From Nostoc sp. NIES-3756 (GTDB lineage: Bacteria > Cyanobacteriota > Cyanobacteriia > Cyanobacteriales > Nostocaceae): a stretch of 64,000 bases of DNA. This document shows positions 25,219-33,869 of the stretch, piece by piece (positions within the stretch are counted from its first letter, which is position 1; each line of letters opens with the position of its first letter). The position numbers were made by a program, and so were the translations under genes. The stretch spans positions 4,498,501 through 4,562,500 of the forward strand of contig NZ_AP017295.1 of NCBI RefSeq assembly GCF_001548375.1, given 5' to 3'. The notes below the pieces were generated by a model. That model was not told the DNA's origin and searched no databases. It worked only from the letters and a program-made list of their open reading frames with translations.

Positions 25219-25974
25219 ATGTCTCAAGTTTCCATTGTCATTCCTACCTTAAATGAAGCAGTGAGTTTGGGACGGACACTGCGCCAGCTAACTTTGCTTA
25301 ACCCCCCTGCAAAGGAAGTGATAGTAGTAGATGGTGGTAGCGAAGATGAGACAATAGCGATCGCCAAACAACACTTTGAGTTATTTCACTCAGTCACAGA
25401 TACACAAGTTATCTTCTCTCAGCGTCGTGGACGTTCTATTCAGATGAACTACGGAGCGTCATTTGCTACTGGAGAGATTCTTTGCTTCCTTCACGCAGAT
25501 ACCTGGGTTCCCTATGACTTAGTTGCTGTTATCGAAAACACTTTAGCAAAACCAAAAGTTACCTGTGGTGGGTTTATTTCCATCATGACAGGTTCTCAAA
25601 CCACTCGCTGGGGTATTTCCCTACACAATTACCTCAAAACCTACTACGCACCTCTATTATTTAGACCCCACTTATTTTTTCGAGGTTTGCGCCTGTTATT
25701 TGGGGATCAGGTAATGTTCTGTCGTCGAAATGACTTCTGGGAGTGTGGCGGATTTAATGAAGAATTACCAATTATGGAAGACGGTGATTTATGCCTTAAA
25801 TTGGTAAACAAAGGACGTATTTCTTTAGTAAACCGCATTGTCCAAAGTTCCGATCGCCGTGTGGCACGTTGGGGTAGTTGGAAAGCAACCGCTATCTATC
25901 TCTACATCGGTATTTTATGGGGAATTGGTGTTGATGCCAATTATCTCAAAAAGTTTTATCAAGATATTCGTTAA
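25219..25974 (+). CDS. family 2 glycosyltransferase, TIGR04283-type
   Basis: The ATG at 25219 (MSQVSIVIPTLNEA) gives 251 aa; a TTG three codons upstream is less likely. The GT-A fold shows VIPTLNEAVSLGRTL, VVDGGSEDETI and the metal motif HADT in CFLHADTWVP, then FGDQVMFCRRNDFWECGGF and MEDGDLCLKL. These are the signatures of TIGR04283 transferases, sometimes linked to arsenosugar synthesis. No arsenic gene is close by, so that role is not supported here. It ends with a possible membrane-associated helix (about 225-240). Confidence 0.8.
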   Translation: MSQVSIVIPTLNEAVSLGRTLRQLTLLNPPAKEVIVVDGGSEDETIAIAKQHFELFHSVTDTQVIFSQRRGRSIQMNYGASFATGEILCFLHADTWVPYDLVAVIENTLAKPKVTCGGFISIMTGSQTTRWGISLHNYLKTYYAPLLFRPHLFFRGLRLLFGDQVMFCRRNDFWECGGFNEELPIMEDGDLCLKLVNKGRISLVNRIVQSSDRRVARWGSWKATAIYLYIGILWGIGVDANYLKKFYQDIR

Positions 25975-25992
25975 CTTGTCAGTTATCAATTG

Positions 25993-26694
25993 CTAATGAC
26001 TAATATCATTTAAGTTCCAGTCGTAAGCAACATAGGATATTGGAGTTGTGGTAGTCAAATTTGCATCTATTCTTAAGTAAGAAGCAATATATTCTGGCAG
26101 TGAAGGTGCAGCCTTTAAAAAATCTTGACGATACCACTTGAAGATTTTATTACAGTAGAGAGTTTGAGTTGAAAAATCATAACACGCTTTTTCTGGATTA
26201 TTTATAAATCTGCTAGCATCTTCATCTAATTGCTGCATAACTTGTTCAGGGAAATAAGCACCAGCACGTAGTAAAGGACAACCAACAGAAGCACAAACAA
26301 TTGCAAAATGGATTCGAGGTTCTTGTAATTTCTCTCTAAGAATTTGATGCTCAATTTGCCCTAAACTGTAATGCTCACCAAAGATGTAATAAGCTTTTCT
26401 TTGAAAAAACCATAAGAAACTGAGCCAATTAGGAATACCTAGAAATCGAGGCAAAATCGAATCTAGAGGATACCGCTCTAAAATTGTGGAAATAGTAAAA
26501 GCATTGTAGAGGTTAATCCATAATGCTAACTGTTCTAACTTATTTAAGTTAGATTCAATCTGCCGATTTTGGTAATGCTGTAACCATTGAGTAAGTGCAT
26601 GAGGTTGTTCTGTTTTCCATGCCTGATAATTGACTCGACCCTGTGCATCAACATATTGACGCAAAAGCTGATCCCAAATTTCAAAATCAATCAT
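25993..26694 (-). CDS. DUF547 domain protein
   Basis: The product is 233 aa. The DUF547 hallmarks are present: LALWINLYNAFTISTILERYP (about 56-76), the GQIEHQILR segment, and RIHFAIVCASVGCPLLR with conserved cysteines in CASVGCP (about 134-140), then ASRFINNP. This family is widely spread in bacteria and eukaryotes and has no established activity. There is no signal peptide. It is convergent with the glycosyltransferase gene (18 bp apart). Confidence 0.85.
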   Translation of the reverse strand: MIDFEIWDQLLRQYVDAQGRVNYQAWKTEQPHALTQWLQHYQNRQIESNLNKLEQLALWINLYNAFTISTILERYPLDSILPRFLGIPNWLSFLWFFQRKAYYIFGEHYSLGQIEHQILREKLQEPRIHFAIVCASVGCPLLRAGAYFPEQVMQQLDEDASRFINNPEKACYDFSTQTLYCNKIFKWYRQDFLKAAPSLPEYIASYLRIDANLTTTTPISYVAYDWNLNDISH

Positions 26695-26845
26695 TGACTA
26701 AACTTTAAATCTCGGAATAGAGTAGAGCTAACTTTATAAAAAAGTATAACTTATAACAATAATAGAGTTTGAACAAGATTTTTTAAGGTAACGACGCAAA
26801 GCTTAAATGCCTGTAAAATATTGTCTAAATTTGGCTATGTAGTAA

Positions 26846-27739
26846 ATGAAAAAAATCTGGCTGCTGAGTTTAACAATAGCAAGTTTAGGAATATCACTGT
26901 TGTGGTTAAACGTACGCTCTTTCTCCCAACCCACATCTTCTACATTTCCCAAAGTACAGCCTTCACCAACAACAACCATCCGCTACATTGAGCGCACCTT
27001 ACCCCAAGGTATAGCCCATATTTTGGTAATTCCAGCCAATAGCTTATTTGTGGTGACAGGCGCAATATCACCCAAGGTAAATACTGTAGAGGAATTTGCC
27101 CAGAAACACAAAACGATCGCTATCTTCAATGCAGGCTTTTTTGATCCAGCTAACCAAAAATCTACATCTCATGTTGTGATTGCAGGGCAACGGATGGCTG
27201 ATCCCAAGGATAATGAGCGATTAGTGAACAACCCGCAGTTAAAGCCTTACCTGAATCTCATCTTTAATCGCAGCGAATTTCGTCGCTATCTATGCGGTAA
27301 GATTACTCGTTATGCGATCGCTCTGCATAACGAATCACCCCCAGCAGATTGTCGTTTAATTGATGCCATCGGTGCAGGGCCTAGATTGTTACCACAACTG
27401 ACATCAGAACAAGAGGGTTTTGTAGACAGAACCAATGGACGTGATGCGCTGGGGAGTGAACAGCCTAATGCGAGGACGGCTGTAGGTATTACTCGTGATG
27501 GCAGCATTATTTTAGTGATGGTTGCACAAAAACCTTCACAACCTAGTAATTCGGGCATATCTTTAATCCAATTAGCCCAATTGATGAAAACCCTTGGTGC
27601 ATCTGAAGCGATGAACTTGGACGGTGGTAGTTCATCTTCGCTTTATTACAAAGGTAAAACTGTTTACGGAAAAGTTGATTTACAAGGTAAATACATTAAG
27701 CGCCCTGTGAAATCAGTTTTATTAGTTAAGCCTAGATAG
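26846..27739 (+). CDS. secreted phosphodiester glycosidase (NAGPA) family protein
   Basis: The product is 297 aa with a signal peptide (about 1-28, MKKIWLLSLTIASLGISLLWLN, written only in part). The NAGPA fold is recognised by AIFNAGFFDP (about 92-101), ARTAVGITRDGSIILVMV and the conserved EAMNLDGGSSSSLYY near 250. The family removes GlcNAc from phosphodiesters in eukaryotes; in bacteria the substrates are thought to be envelope polymers. It overlaps the DUF2214 gene tail to tail by 8 bp. Confidence 0.88.
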   Translation: MKKIWLLSLTIASLGISLLWLNVRSFSQPTSSTFPKVQPSPTTTIRYIERTLPQGIAHILVIPANSLFVVTGAISPKVNTVEEFAQKHKTIAIFNAGFFDPANQKSTSHVVIAGQRMADPKDNERLVNNPQLKPYLNLIFNRSEFRRYLCGKITRYAIALHNESPPADCRLIDAIGAGPRLLPQLTSEQEGFVDRTNGRDALGSEQPNARTAVGITRDGSIILVMVAQKPSQPSNSGISLIQLAQLMKTLGASEAMNLDGGSSSSLYYKGKTVYGKVDLQGKYIKRPVKSVLLVKPR

Positions 27740-28187
27740 CACCTATTCCTCTTGCCATAATTGTTGCTAACAGAGGGATGAAAATTAAGCCTATCAGTTC
27801 AACTCTCAGCAACCATTTCAGACGCTTCAGTTTTGCTAATTCTAGTTTTGGAGTTTGTCCTTGTTGCAATTCGGTTAACCAAGCAATAAAACTAATAGTG
27901 GGATAGAGAGATGCTAAACCTACCACTAGAAAAACTGCTACTTTGATGTAGAAAACGGAGTTACTTAAATAGTAATCTGTTCCTTTACCAAAGTAGAGAA
28001 CACGTAAACTACCTGTGATTAAAACAATAGTGGCTGATATGCCATATACTGCATCAGAAATAACAATTCTCCAAGCTTCGCTCAGACTTAACTCTTTTTT
28101 GAGAGTATGTCCTTCTAATACCAGAGCGCCAAAACACAACATGAAGCTTAAATAATGCAAATACGAGACTATGGCATTTATCCACAT
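27732..28187 (-). CDS. DUF2214 membrane protein
   Basis: The product is 151 aa with four predicted helices at about 5-24, 46-66, 79-100 and 127-147. The block YLHYLSFMLCFGALVLEG and the RVLYFGKGTDYY motif are typical of DUF2214 (and DUF2269-like) inner-membrane proteins of unknown function. The start is the ATG at 28187. It is convergent with the NAGPA gene. Confidence 0.8.
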   Translation of the reverse strand: MWINAIVSYLHYLSFMLCFGALVLEGHTLKKELSLSEAWRIVISDAVYGISATIVLITGSLRVLYFGKGTDYYLSNSVFYIKVAVFLVVGLASLYPTISFIAWLTELQQGQTPKLELAKLKRLKWLLRVELIGLIFIPLLATIMARGIGAI

Positions 28188-28319
28188 AATATTTTCGCTA
28201 GTTCCTTGTCATATTAGCTTTGGGTGAAGGCTATCGCCATCAAGCTCAAATTAACATTAAGGAATTAGCTAAGAAGTGATTAATCAAGCAGATTTTTATT
28301 TGTAATCTCCACACAGAAG

Positions 28320-28871
28320 TTAGGTTAGCGGTTCGCTGTACCCAATTTCCGTTACCTTGCCAGCTTCGATGCGAAAAGAAAAGCCTCCTGAGACACTATC
28401 TTTATTTTCAACAGAATATCCTAAAAAGGTAACTGTGCCTGTTTTCGAGATAGAAGGTTTGCCGTAAACTTTAATTACCTGAGCTTGTGTATCACCAATT
28501 TTAATACCTGTTGGGGTTGGTAATTGGCGATCGCGGGAAATAAATTGGTAAACAAAAAAGTTGTTTGGCTTGTTGATATGAGTAATTAGAGATAAAGAGA
28601 TATTGGGATATTTAAGTGTGCGGATATTCTCGCCAATCCCTGGAATAAACTCTGTTTTACTACTAATAGGTCGTCCAAGAATCCTACGTACTTCTTGTTC
28701 GGAAATACCGGGACGAATTTTTCCTACTCCAATTTTTGCAACGGGTACGTTTGCGATTTGAGTTTGCGCTGCTTGTGACGACTGAGCTAAGATTAAGTCT
28801 TGATTAGCTGTAAGTGTAAATGAAAATGACAACAAGCCAGTTAATGCAGTAGTTAAAATAACTTTTTTCAT
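28320..28871 (-). CDS. secreted protein with two BamE/OmlA-like half repeats
   Basis: The product is 183 aa. A signal peptide covers about 1-29 (ending near ILAQ). The mature part repeats a motif seen in SmpA/BamE-type lipoproteins: IRPGISEQEVRRILGRPI (about 52-69) and IKIGDTQAQVIKVYGKPS (about 121-138). There is no lipobox cysteine. The family assignment rests on these short helices, so it is tentative. It is probably periplasmic. Confidence 0.55.
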   Translation of the reverse strand: MKKVILTTALTGLLSFSFTLTANQDLILAQSSQAAQTQIANVPVAKIGVGKIRPGISEQEVRRILGRPISSKTEFIPGIGENIRTLKYPNISLSLITHINKPNNFFVYQFISRDRQLPTPTGIKIGDTQAQVIKVYGKPSISKTGTVTFLGYSVENKDSVSGGFSFRIEAGKVTEIGYSEPLT

Positions 28872-29098
28872 TTGAGTATATTTAGGCTAAGTTTACATCT
28901 TATTTAATCTACATTTTCAGTCCATCATATTTAGGAAGCGATTACCTCAAAGATAATGCCAATTTTTCACAATGGTTTCATATTGCAGGTATATCTTCCA
29001 GTTCATCAATAAATCATTCTCAAGATTGAAAGAGAATGACTTTTTAGCGTGATATGAACCTAGAAGATAACAAGTAAAATATTCACAGGTTTCTTACC

Positions 29099-30238
29099 AT
29101 GCTGTTCATGCCTCCTAATTTTCTACTTGTATGGCTAGTACAACTGATTTCTCCGGCTGTACTAGGTGGAGGAATTTATATTCTGTATAAGTGGTATGAA
29201 GGGGAACTAACCGGAGTAGGTTATTTAATCGGCGGACTGGTAATGGTTCTGTGGACTTTTGGTGGGAGGTTTATCAGTTTACCGCTTCTGCGTCGCCGTG
29301 GTGTTGATGAACCTAAACTCATGCGTAGCAAAACAGTAAAACGTTTGCCAAGGGATGATGGAAGCGTTTTGCAAGTAGAGTTTTACGGCCCGGAGGATGG
29401 ACAGCCGATTATCTTGTCTCACGGCTGGGGGCCTAACAGTACAGTATGGTATTATGCCAAAAAACAGTTGAGCGATGGCGTTCCGCCCAGCATAGCTGAT
29501 CGCTTTCGCGTCATCGTTTGGGATTTACCAGGATTGGGAAAATCGGAGCGTCCGAAAAATAACGATTATTCTATCGAAAAGTATGCCCGTGATTTGCAAG
29601 CTGTGATTGACATCGCAGGTAATAAACCAGTAATTTTATTGGGTCACAGTATGGGAGGTATGATTAACCTCACATTTTGCCGACTGTTCCCTGAATATTT
29701 AAGAAGTCGGGTAGCTAGTTTAATTCTTGTTGATACTACCTATACTAATCCTTTGAAAACTTGTATCTTCAACCGCTTGTTACGCAAATTGCAGAAGCCG
29801 TTGCTAGAACCTCTACTATACTTAACTATCGTGTTATCACCGTTTTTGTGGTTGATGACTTGGCTTTCTTATCTCAACGGCTTACTTTACATCAGTGTAG
29901 AACTATCGGGTTTTACCGGCACAGAAACGCGAGGACAACTTGATTTCGCCGCCTTATTATCTGCATTTGCTTCTCCTGGCGTTCTGGCTCGTGGCACACT
30001 AGGAATGTTTCACTACGACGAAACCAGAACGCTGGGAACGATTAATATACCTGTGTTGGTGGTTTCTGGTGTGGCTGATATTGCTACTTTACCCCAAGCA
30101 AGCGATCGCATGAATGCAGAATTACCCGACTCCCAAAGAGTATCCATCAAGCCAGGCGGACACATGGCGTTGATGGAACAGAATCAGCAATTTAGTCAGG
30201 CTGTGCGGGAATTTTGTAATAGGGGTATAGGGGTTTAG
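29099..30238 (+). CDS. alpha/beta hydrolase with N-terminal membrane helices
   Basis: The product is 379 aa. Two hydrophobic helices (about 5-27 and 40-60) precede the hydrolase domain. The oxyanion region is HGWGPN (about 104-109) and the nucleophile elbow is LLGHSMGG with the Ser near 184. An acid-bearing VADIATLP loop and a His in GGHMALMEQ complete the triad. It could be an esterase or lipase acting at the membrane; the substrate is unknown. The start is the ATG at 29099; a second ATG lies three codons later. Confidence 0.85.
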   Translation: MLFMPPNFLLVWLVQLISPAVLGGGIYILYKWYEGELTGVGYLIGGLVMVLWTFGGRFISLPLLRRRGVDEPKLMRSKTVKRLPRDDGSVLQVEFYGPEDGQPIILSHGWGPNSTVWYYAKKQLSDGVPPSIADRFRVIVWDLPGLGKSERPKNNDYSIEKYARDLQAVIDIAGNKPVILLGHSMGGMINLTFCRLFPEYLRSRVASLILVDTTYTNPLKTCIFNRLLRKLQKPLLEPLLYLTIVLSPFLWLMTWLSYLNGLLYISVELSGFTGTETRGQLDFAALLSAFASPGVLARGTLGMFHYDETRTLGTINIPVLVVSGVADIATLPQASDRMNAELPDSQRVSIKPGGHMALMEQNQQFSQAVREFCNRGIGV

Positions 30239-30303
30239 GAGAAAAAATGAAGATAAAGTCGCCATTTCTGCACAGATTTTCGTACTTGGGTATTGAACCA
30301 ATA

Positions 30304-31227
30304 TCATCCACTCCAAGCTAAAGAGGCTCTAGCCCCGGCCATATGTTCTTCCTTTCCAGTTAGCAAGGCGAATAAGGCATATTCCACGGGATGAGCATTC
30401 CAGAGTTCTATGATGTGTTCCTTCATATAAGACCATACGATCCCACCAGCAGTTTGATAATGCTCAAGCATATCCTGGAGAACTTGCTCACCAAAGATGG
30501 CATAGACACAGATGAAATCTTTGGCAGGATCACTCACTGCGGCTTCTGTCCAATCGATTAGTCCTATCAAATTTCCGTCTTTGTCCACAAGCGTATGACC
30601 GGGGTGAAAGTCTCCGTGAATCAAAGCCGAATGCTCAGGCCACAAGGCATCATTAGCAATCCAGTCCTGCCAACGTGTCCAGCGTGTATCAGAAACACCA
30701 AGCAGTTCTCTGGTCTTCTCCATATTCTCTGCCATAGATTGCCGCACTTGATCAACTGTTTTAACTCGGATACTGAATTGTTTCACTACCTCAATGCTTG
30801 TTCTATGGAGTTGCGCCAGTGTTTTTGCCACAGAAGAAATGTATACAGCAGGTGGGGACTTCGGATCAATGTACCATACATAATCGCCGATATCTGGATC
30901 TATGGTTCCGGCAGGACTTCCCTTTAATAGCGGATAGGCAACCAGTTCATCCGAAACAATTTTCCATATGGGAACGCTCACATCGACTTGGCTTTTTACC
31001 AGTTCAAGAACTTCTCTTTCATAATACATACGCTCAAGAACATCTTGTCTTCTAGGAAATCGCAATATCCATTTGGTATTATCCTCTTTGGCAGTAGCAA
31101 ACGTAGTGATGAAATCCATTCCGGATTTGTTAATATTTAAGTTCTCTGCGTCTAAAATGAAGCCATTTTTGTCAGCAATGCTGAGTATTGTCCTGATTTG
31201 GTAGTCTTCACTAACAGATTCAGTCAT
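30304..31227 (-). CDS. macrolide 2'-phosphotransferase (Mph) homologue
   Basis: The product is 307 aa, the usual Mph length. The APH catalytic loop is LIHGDFHPGHTLVDKDG (about 200-216) and the metal loop is GLIDWTEAAVSDPAKDF (about 221-237); the GHTL and DWTEA...DPAKDF combination is that of Mph enzymes. The N-lobe has the nucleotide-binding TKWILRFPRR lysine/arginine region. It would phosphorylate the desosamine 2'-hydroxyl of macrolides if active. No HIP1 octamer lies inside, in contrast to many neighbours, and there are no mobile-element marks around it. Resistance is not shown by sequence alone. Confidence 0.8.
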   Translation of the reverse strand: MTESVSEDYQIRTILSIADKNGFILDAENLNINKSGMDFITTFATAKEDNTKWILRFPRRQDVLERMYYEREVLELVKSQVDVSVPIWKIVSDELVAYPLLKGSPAGTIDPDIGDYVWYIDPKSPPAVYISSVAKTLAQLHRTSIEVVKQFSIRVKTVDQVRQSMAENMEKTRELLGVSDTRWTRWQDWIANDALWPEHSALIHGDFHPGHTLVDKDGNLIGLIDWTEAAVSDPAKDFICVYAIFGEQVLQDMLEHYQTAGGIVWSYMKEHIIELWNAHPVEYALFALLTGKEEHMAGARASLAWSG

Positions 31228-31624
31228 TTTAAATTCGCTCCTTCATGAGCCTTGGCTAACATTCATATCAGGCGTTCACCTCAAATTAGCCCAATGTAAC
31301 ATCAATAATATACAGCCGCACTACACTAAAGGGTTAGAATGTGGAATCAAGGGCGAAAATTATTGATTCTAGGTTGTTAGCATTTTTGGTAATCCCTTTG
31401 TATAATGCCTAGCCAAGAAATTTGTATAGATATAAACATTGCATTGGTCAGGCTTGTAACCCCGACTAATGCCGTCTTCCCTACACCCCACACCCTATTC
31501 GTGACGAACACTCAACTTTTGTAGATAACCTATGCACACAAAAACACAATTGCTGCTAATAAAGCTAACTGGTCTGTCGTTGAACATTACCTCATTCAAA
31601 AACGGGGTATCCGCTCTGACTGTT
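31228..31624. other. 397-bp intergenic region
   Basis: Unremarkable DNA between the Mph homologue and the 3' end of the radical SAM gene. It should hold the Mph promoter. I see no RNA gene or clear repeat. Confidence 0.35.
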
Positions 31625-32701
31625 TTAAGTCCAATACAAAATCTTCGCCTTGGGAAAGCGTTTTTGAATTTCACTTTCAAAAAAGCGCTTCATCGTCTTC
31701 ATCGTGTCATTGTTGTAAACGTATTTCACCCCACCAAACTTATTACGCTTAATGGTGCGTTTCTCCTCATCCATGTCTAGTTTTGACTGGGGATACCAAG
31801 TCTGCAACACTTCCTTTGATCCTGGTGTAAAGCGGTGGGAAATTAGCTCAAAAGTCAGATCACAGTCCATATCCAGCGCGGCGCTAATCATGTCAAACAA
31901 GCGGCTGTAATGCATTTGCCAATCATCTATAGGCATAATTGGCGCAATTACCAAGCCTACAGGATAGCCACCACCGCCTTGATCTCGCGGTAAAGCTAAC
32001 TTACGCAATGCTGCCAGTCTCGATATTACCGATGCTGTACCGCCTTCAAATTTGCCGGAAATCGGTGCAGCATTTACACTCACGCGGCAGCGAGTATGAC
32101 CATTATGGGGTAGGTCGAGTAAACCATCAACTGCATCAAACTTAGATACCCAGCGTAGATGTGCATCGCTACGAGTACCAAAGTAACGGATGCACTCGGC
32201 AAGGCTACCAGTCAGATGCTCAATTCCTAGAGGATCAGTGTAACAACTCACCTCATAAGTTGTCATCTTTCCTAGTTGCTCGTAATTGGCTAAATTCTCT
32301 AATATTTGCGGTAGGTTGGCATAGGCGCGAATCACTGGCGGCCCGGACAAACTACCAGCCAAGTAACAATATTGGCAATGTGCAGGACAACCTTCAGCTA
32401 GATGGAATTGCCAATCCGCAGAGGGGGGAATGGGACTAAGTTTAAACTGGCTTGGTGGTGCAGTCACAACCGCAAGAGTCCGCTTGGCAATATCATAAGT
32501 CTGTCGTTCGCTTTCACCGCGTAAACCTGTCAGCCTGTTCCGTGGTAACTCTTCTATTGGTAGGTCGAGTGACTGTATACGCGCCTTAATTTGCTGTCCC
32601 CAAGGCTCATCCAACGCAGCAGGCGTAAATATTACCCGTTCAGGCATCCACAACCTAGCAGGTTTTGTAGACACACGTTCTTCAACTATATTCACTAACA
32701 T
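31625..32701 (-). CDS. spore photoproduct lyase-like radical SAM protein
   Basis: The product is 358 aa. The radical-SAM motif is CPAHCQYCYLAG (Cys 105, 109, 112; CX3CX2C). The layout, an N-terminal WMPERVIFTP segment, the SAM barrel, and a C-terminal FELISHRFTPGSKEVL block, is that of the SplB family. A Cys at 153 in VSCYTDPLGIEHLTG sits about 41 residues after the cluster, close to the place of the hydrogen-donor Cys141 of Bacillus SplB. Cyanobacteria form no endospores, so the substrate may be another DNA lesion. The start is the ATG at 32701. Confidence 0.82.
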   Translation of the reverse strand: MLVNIVEERVSTKPARLWMPERVIFTPAALDEPWGQQIKARIQSLDLPIEELPRNRLTGLRGESERQTYDIAKRTLAVVTAPPSQFKLSPIPPSADWQFHLAEGCPAHCQYCYLAGSLSGPPVIRAYANLPQILENLANYEQLGKMTTYEVSCYTDPLGIEHLTGSLAECIRYFGTRSDAHLRWVSKFDAVDGLLDLPHNGHTRCRVSVNAAPISGKFEGGTASVISRLAALRKLALPRDQGGGGYPVGLVIAPIMPIDDWQMHYSRLFDMISAALDMDCDLTFELISHRFTPGSKEVLQTWYPQSKLDMDEEKRTIKRNKFGGVKYVYNNDTMKTMKRFFESEIQKRFPKAKILYWT

Positions 32702-32853
32702 CTTCCCTTATGATTTATCTGGCTGATGTCTGCAATTAATTCTTCAAAACTCAGTTAATGTATCGCTCTGATCAACTTACTTCTATTCTAAGGTCTTTGC
32801 AGTAGAAATGAGGCGGCTTCTACTCATGTAAAGGTAGGGGTTTCCTATCATAA

Positions 32854-32916
32854 CCTCTGTGCCTCTGTGCCTCCGTGGTTCAAAATTCTTAACCACAGAG
32901 GCACGGAGACACGGAG
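32854..32916. repeat. imperfect palindrome of CTCTGTG/CACAGAG type
   Basis: The left arm 32854-32880 (ending CCTCCGTGGTT) pairs imperfectly with the right arm 32891-32916 (starting AACCACAGAGG) around a 10-nt loop. It resembles a repeat found widely between cyanobacterial genes. It lies just after the stop of the GDT1-like gene at 32923. Confidence 0.65.
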
Positions 32917-32922
32917 ATAAAT

Positions 32923-33207
32923 CTATTCTGTTTCTTCTTCTTTAAAGAACAATAGACGAGCGGCGAGAACTGCAAAACCTACAGCCGCGATCGCTTTTAA
33001 TATGCGTGTTGGTAATAATTCTGATACGGCTCCTCCTGCTAAGGCTCCTAACAAGCTAGTTAATAGGAGTGCGCCCGCAGTGCCAAAAAATACAGCCTTC
33101 ACAGACTGACCACGACCAGAAAGTGCGATCGCTGCTAACTGACTTTTATCACCTAATTCTGATAAAAAAACTGTAATAAAACTGAGGCCTAAAAGATGCC
33201 AATCCAT
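32923..33207 (-). CDS. half-size GDT1/UPF0016 family transporter subunit (downstream partner)
   Basis: The product is 94 aa with three helices. It carries one copy of the family motif, FLSELGDKSQLAAI (ExGDKS, about 15-28). Full-length GDT1 proteins have two such halves; here each half is a separate gene, so the pair probably assembles as a heteromer. The family exports Mn2+ or Ca2+ across the plasma or thylakoid membrane. It follows its partner by 27 bp. Confidence 0.85.
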   Translation of the reverse strand: MDWHLLGLSFITVFLSELGDKSQLAAIALSGRGQSVKAVFFGTAGALLLTSLLGALAGGAVSELLPTRILKAIAAVGFAVLAARLLFFKEEETE

Positions 33208-33234
33208 AATATTGAAGGATAGGGTGATTTGTAA

Positions 33235-33651
33235 TTAACCGTGAAATACATCCCAAAATAGGGTGAGGGAGATAAACAGAAGCATGAATCCGGTTGATTT
33301 ATCTAAAGTTTTAGGGCTTAATCGTTTAGATACCCAGCTACCTAAAAGTACACCTAATAAACTTGTAGTGATTAATGCTGCTCCCGAACCTAGAAATACT
33401 ATCCAGGGTGAATGCGACTCTGCACTCATTAATAAGGTTGATAATTGGGTTTTATCACCAATCTCCGCCAAGAAGATGGTAACAAAGGTGGTAGCAAATA
33501 CAGCCATTGCTGACCCTTGTTTTTTTGGACATTCTTCAACTTGCTCAACAATTACAGTAGATAGAGAAGACTGAGTATCTTCTTGTAATGCTGATTGGGT
33601 AAGAAGCGGAGTTACGTCAGAAGTGGTAAAAGGTGCAGAGTCAAGTTTCAC
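33235..33651 (-). CDS. half-size GDT1/UPF0016 family transporter subunit (upstream partner)
   Basis: The product is 138 aa. An N-terminal extension of about 45 hydrophilic residues precedes three helices. The motif is IFLAEIGDKTQLSTL (about 58-72), the second version of ExGDK(S/T). With the downstream gene it makes one complete GDT1-like transporter. Synechocystis has comparable split Mn2+ exporters, which supports a manganese role by family knowledge. No Mn riboswitch was recognised upstream. Confidence 0.85.
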   Translation of the reverse strand: MKLDSAPFTTSDVTPLLTQSALQEDTQSSLSTVIVEQVEECPKKQGSAMAVFATTFVTIFLAEIGDKTQLSTLLMSAESHSPWIVFLGSGAALITTSLLGVLLGSWVSKRLSPKTLDKSTGFMLLFISLTLFWDVFHG

Positions 33652-33869
33652 AGGTAGTAATTTTTTGACTAAATGGTTTTCATATTCTTCTCATTTTCTC
33701 AGATAATTGTCATAATGTGCAAGTTTTTTCTCTAATCCCTCAGCAACGTATAAGCAGACAGCCCGTAAATATCTGCTGACAACACCACACAGGTAGATTT
33801 AAGGCAGTTATGTAATATTGGTTATGCGTTGGGAATGATAGATATTACCTATTATTTTCAGAAATATTT

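Noticed and set aside
33652..33869. Manganese (yybP-ykoY) riboswitch before the GDT1 pair
   Set aside because: I could not find the conserved core in the upstream region on the minus strand.
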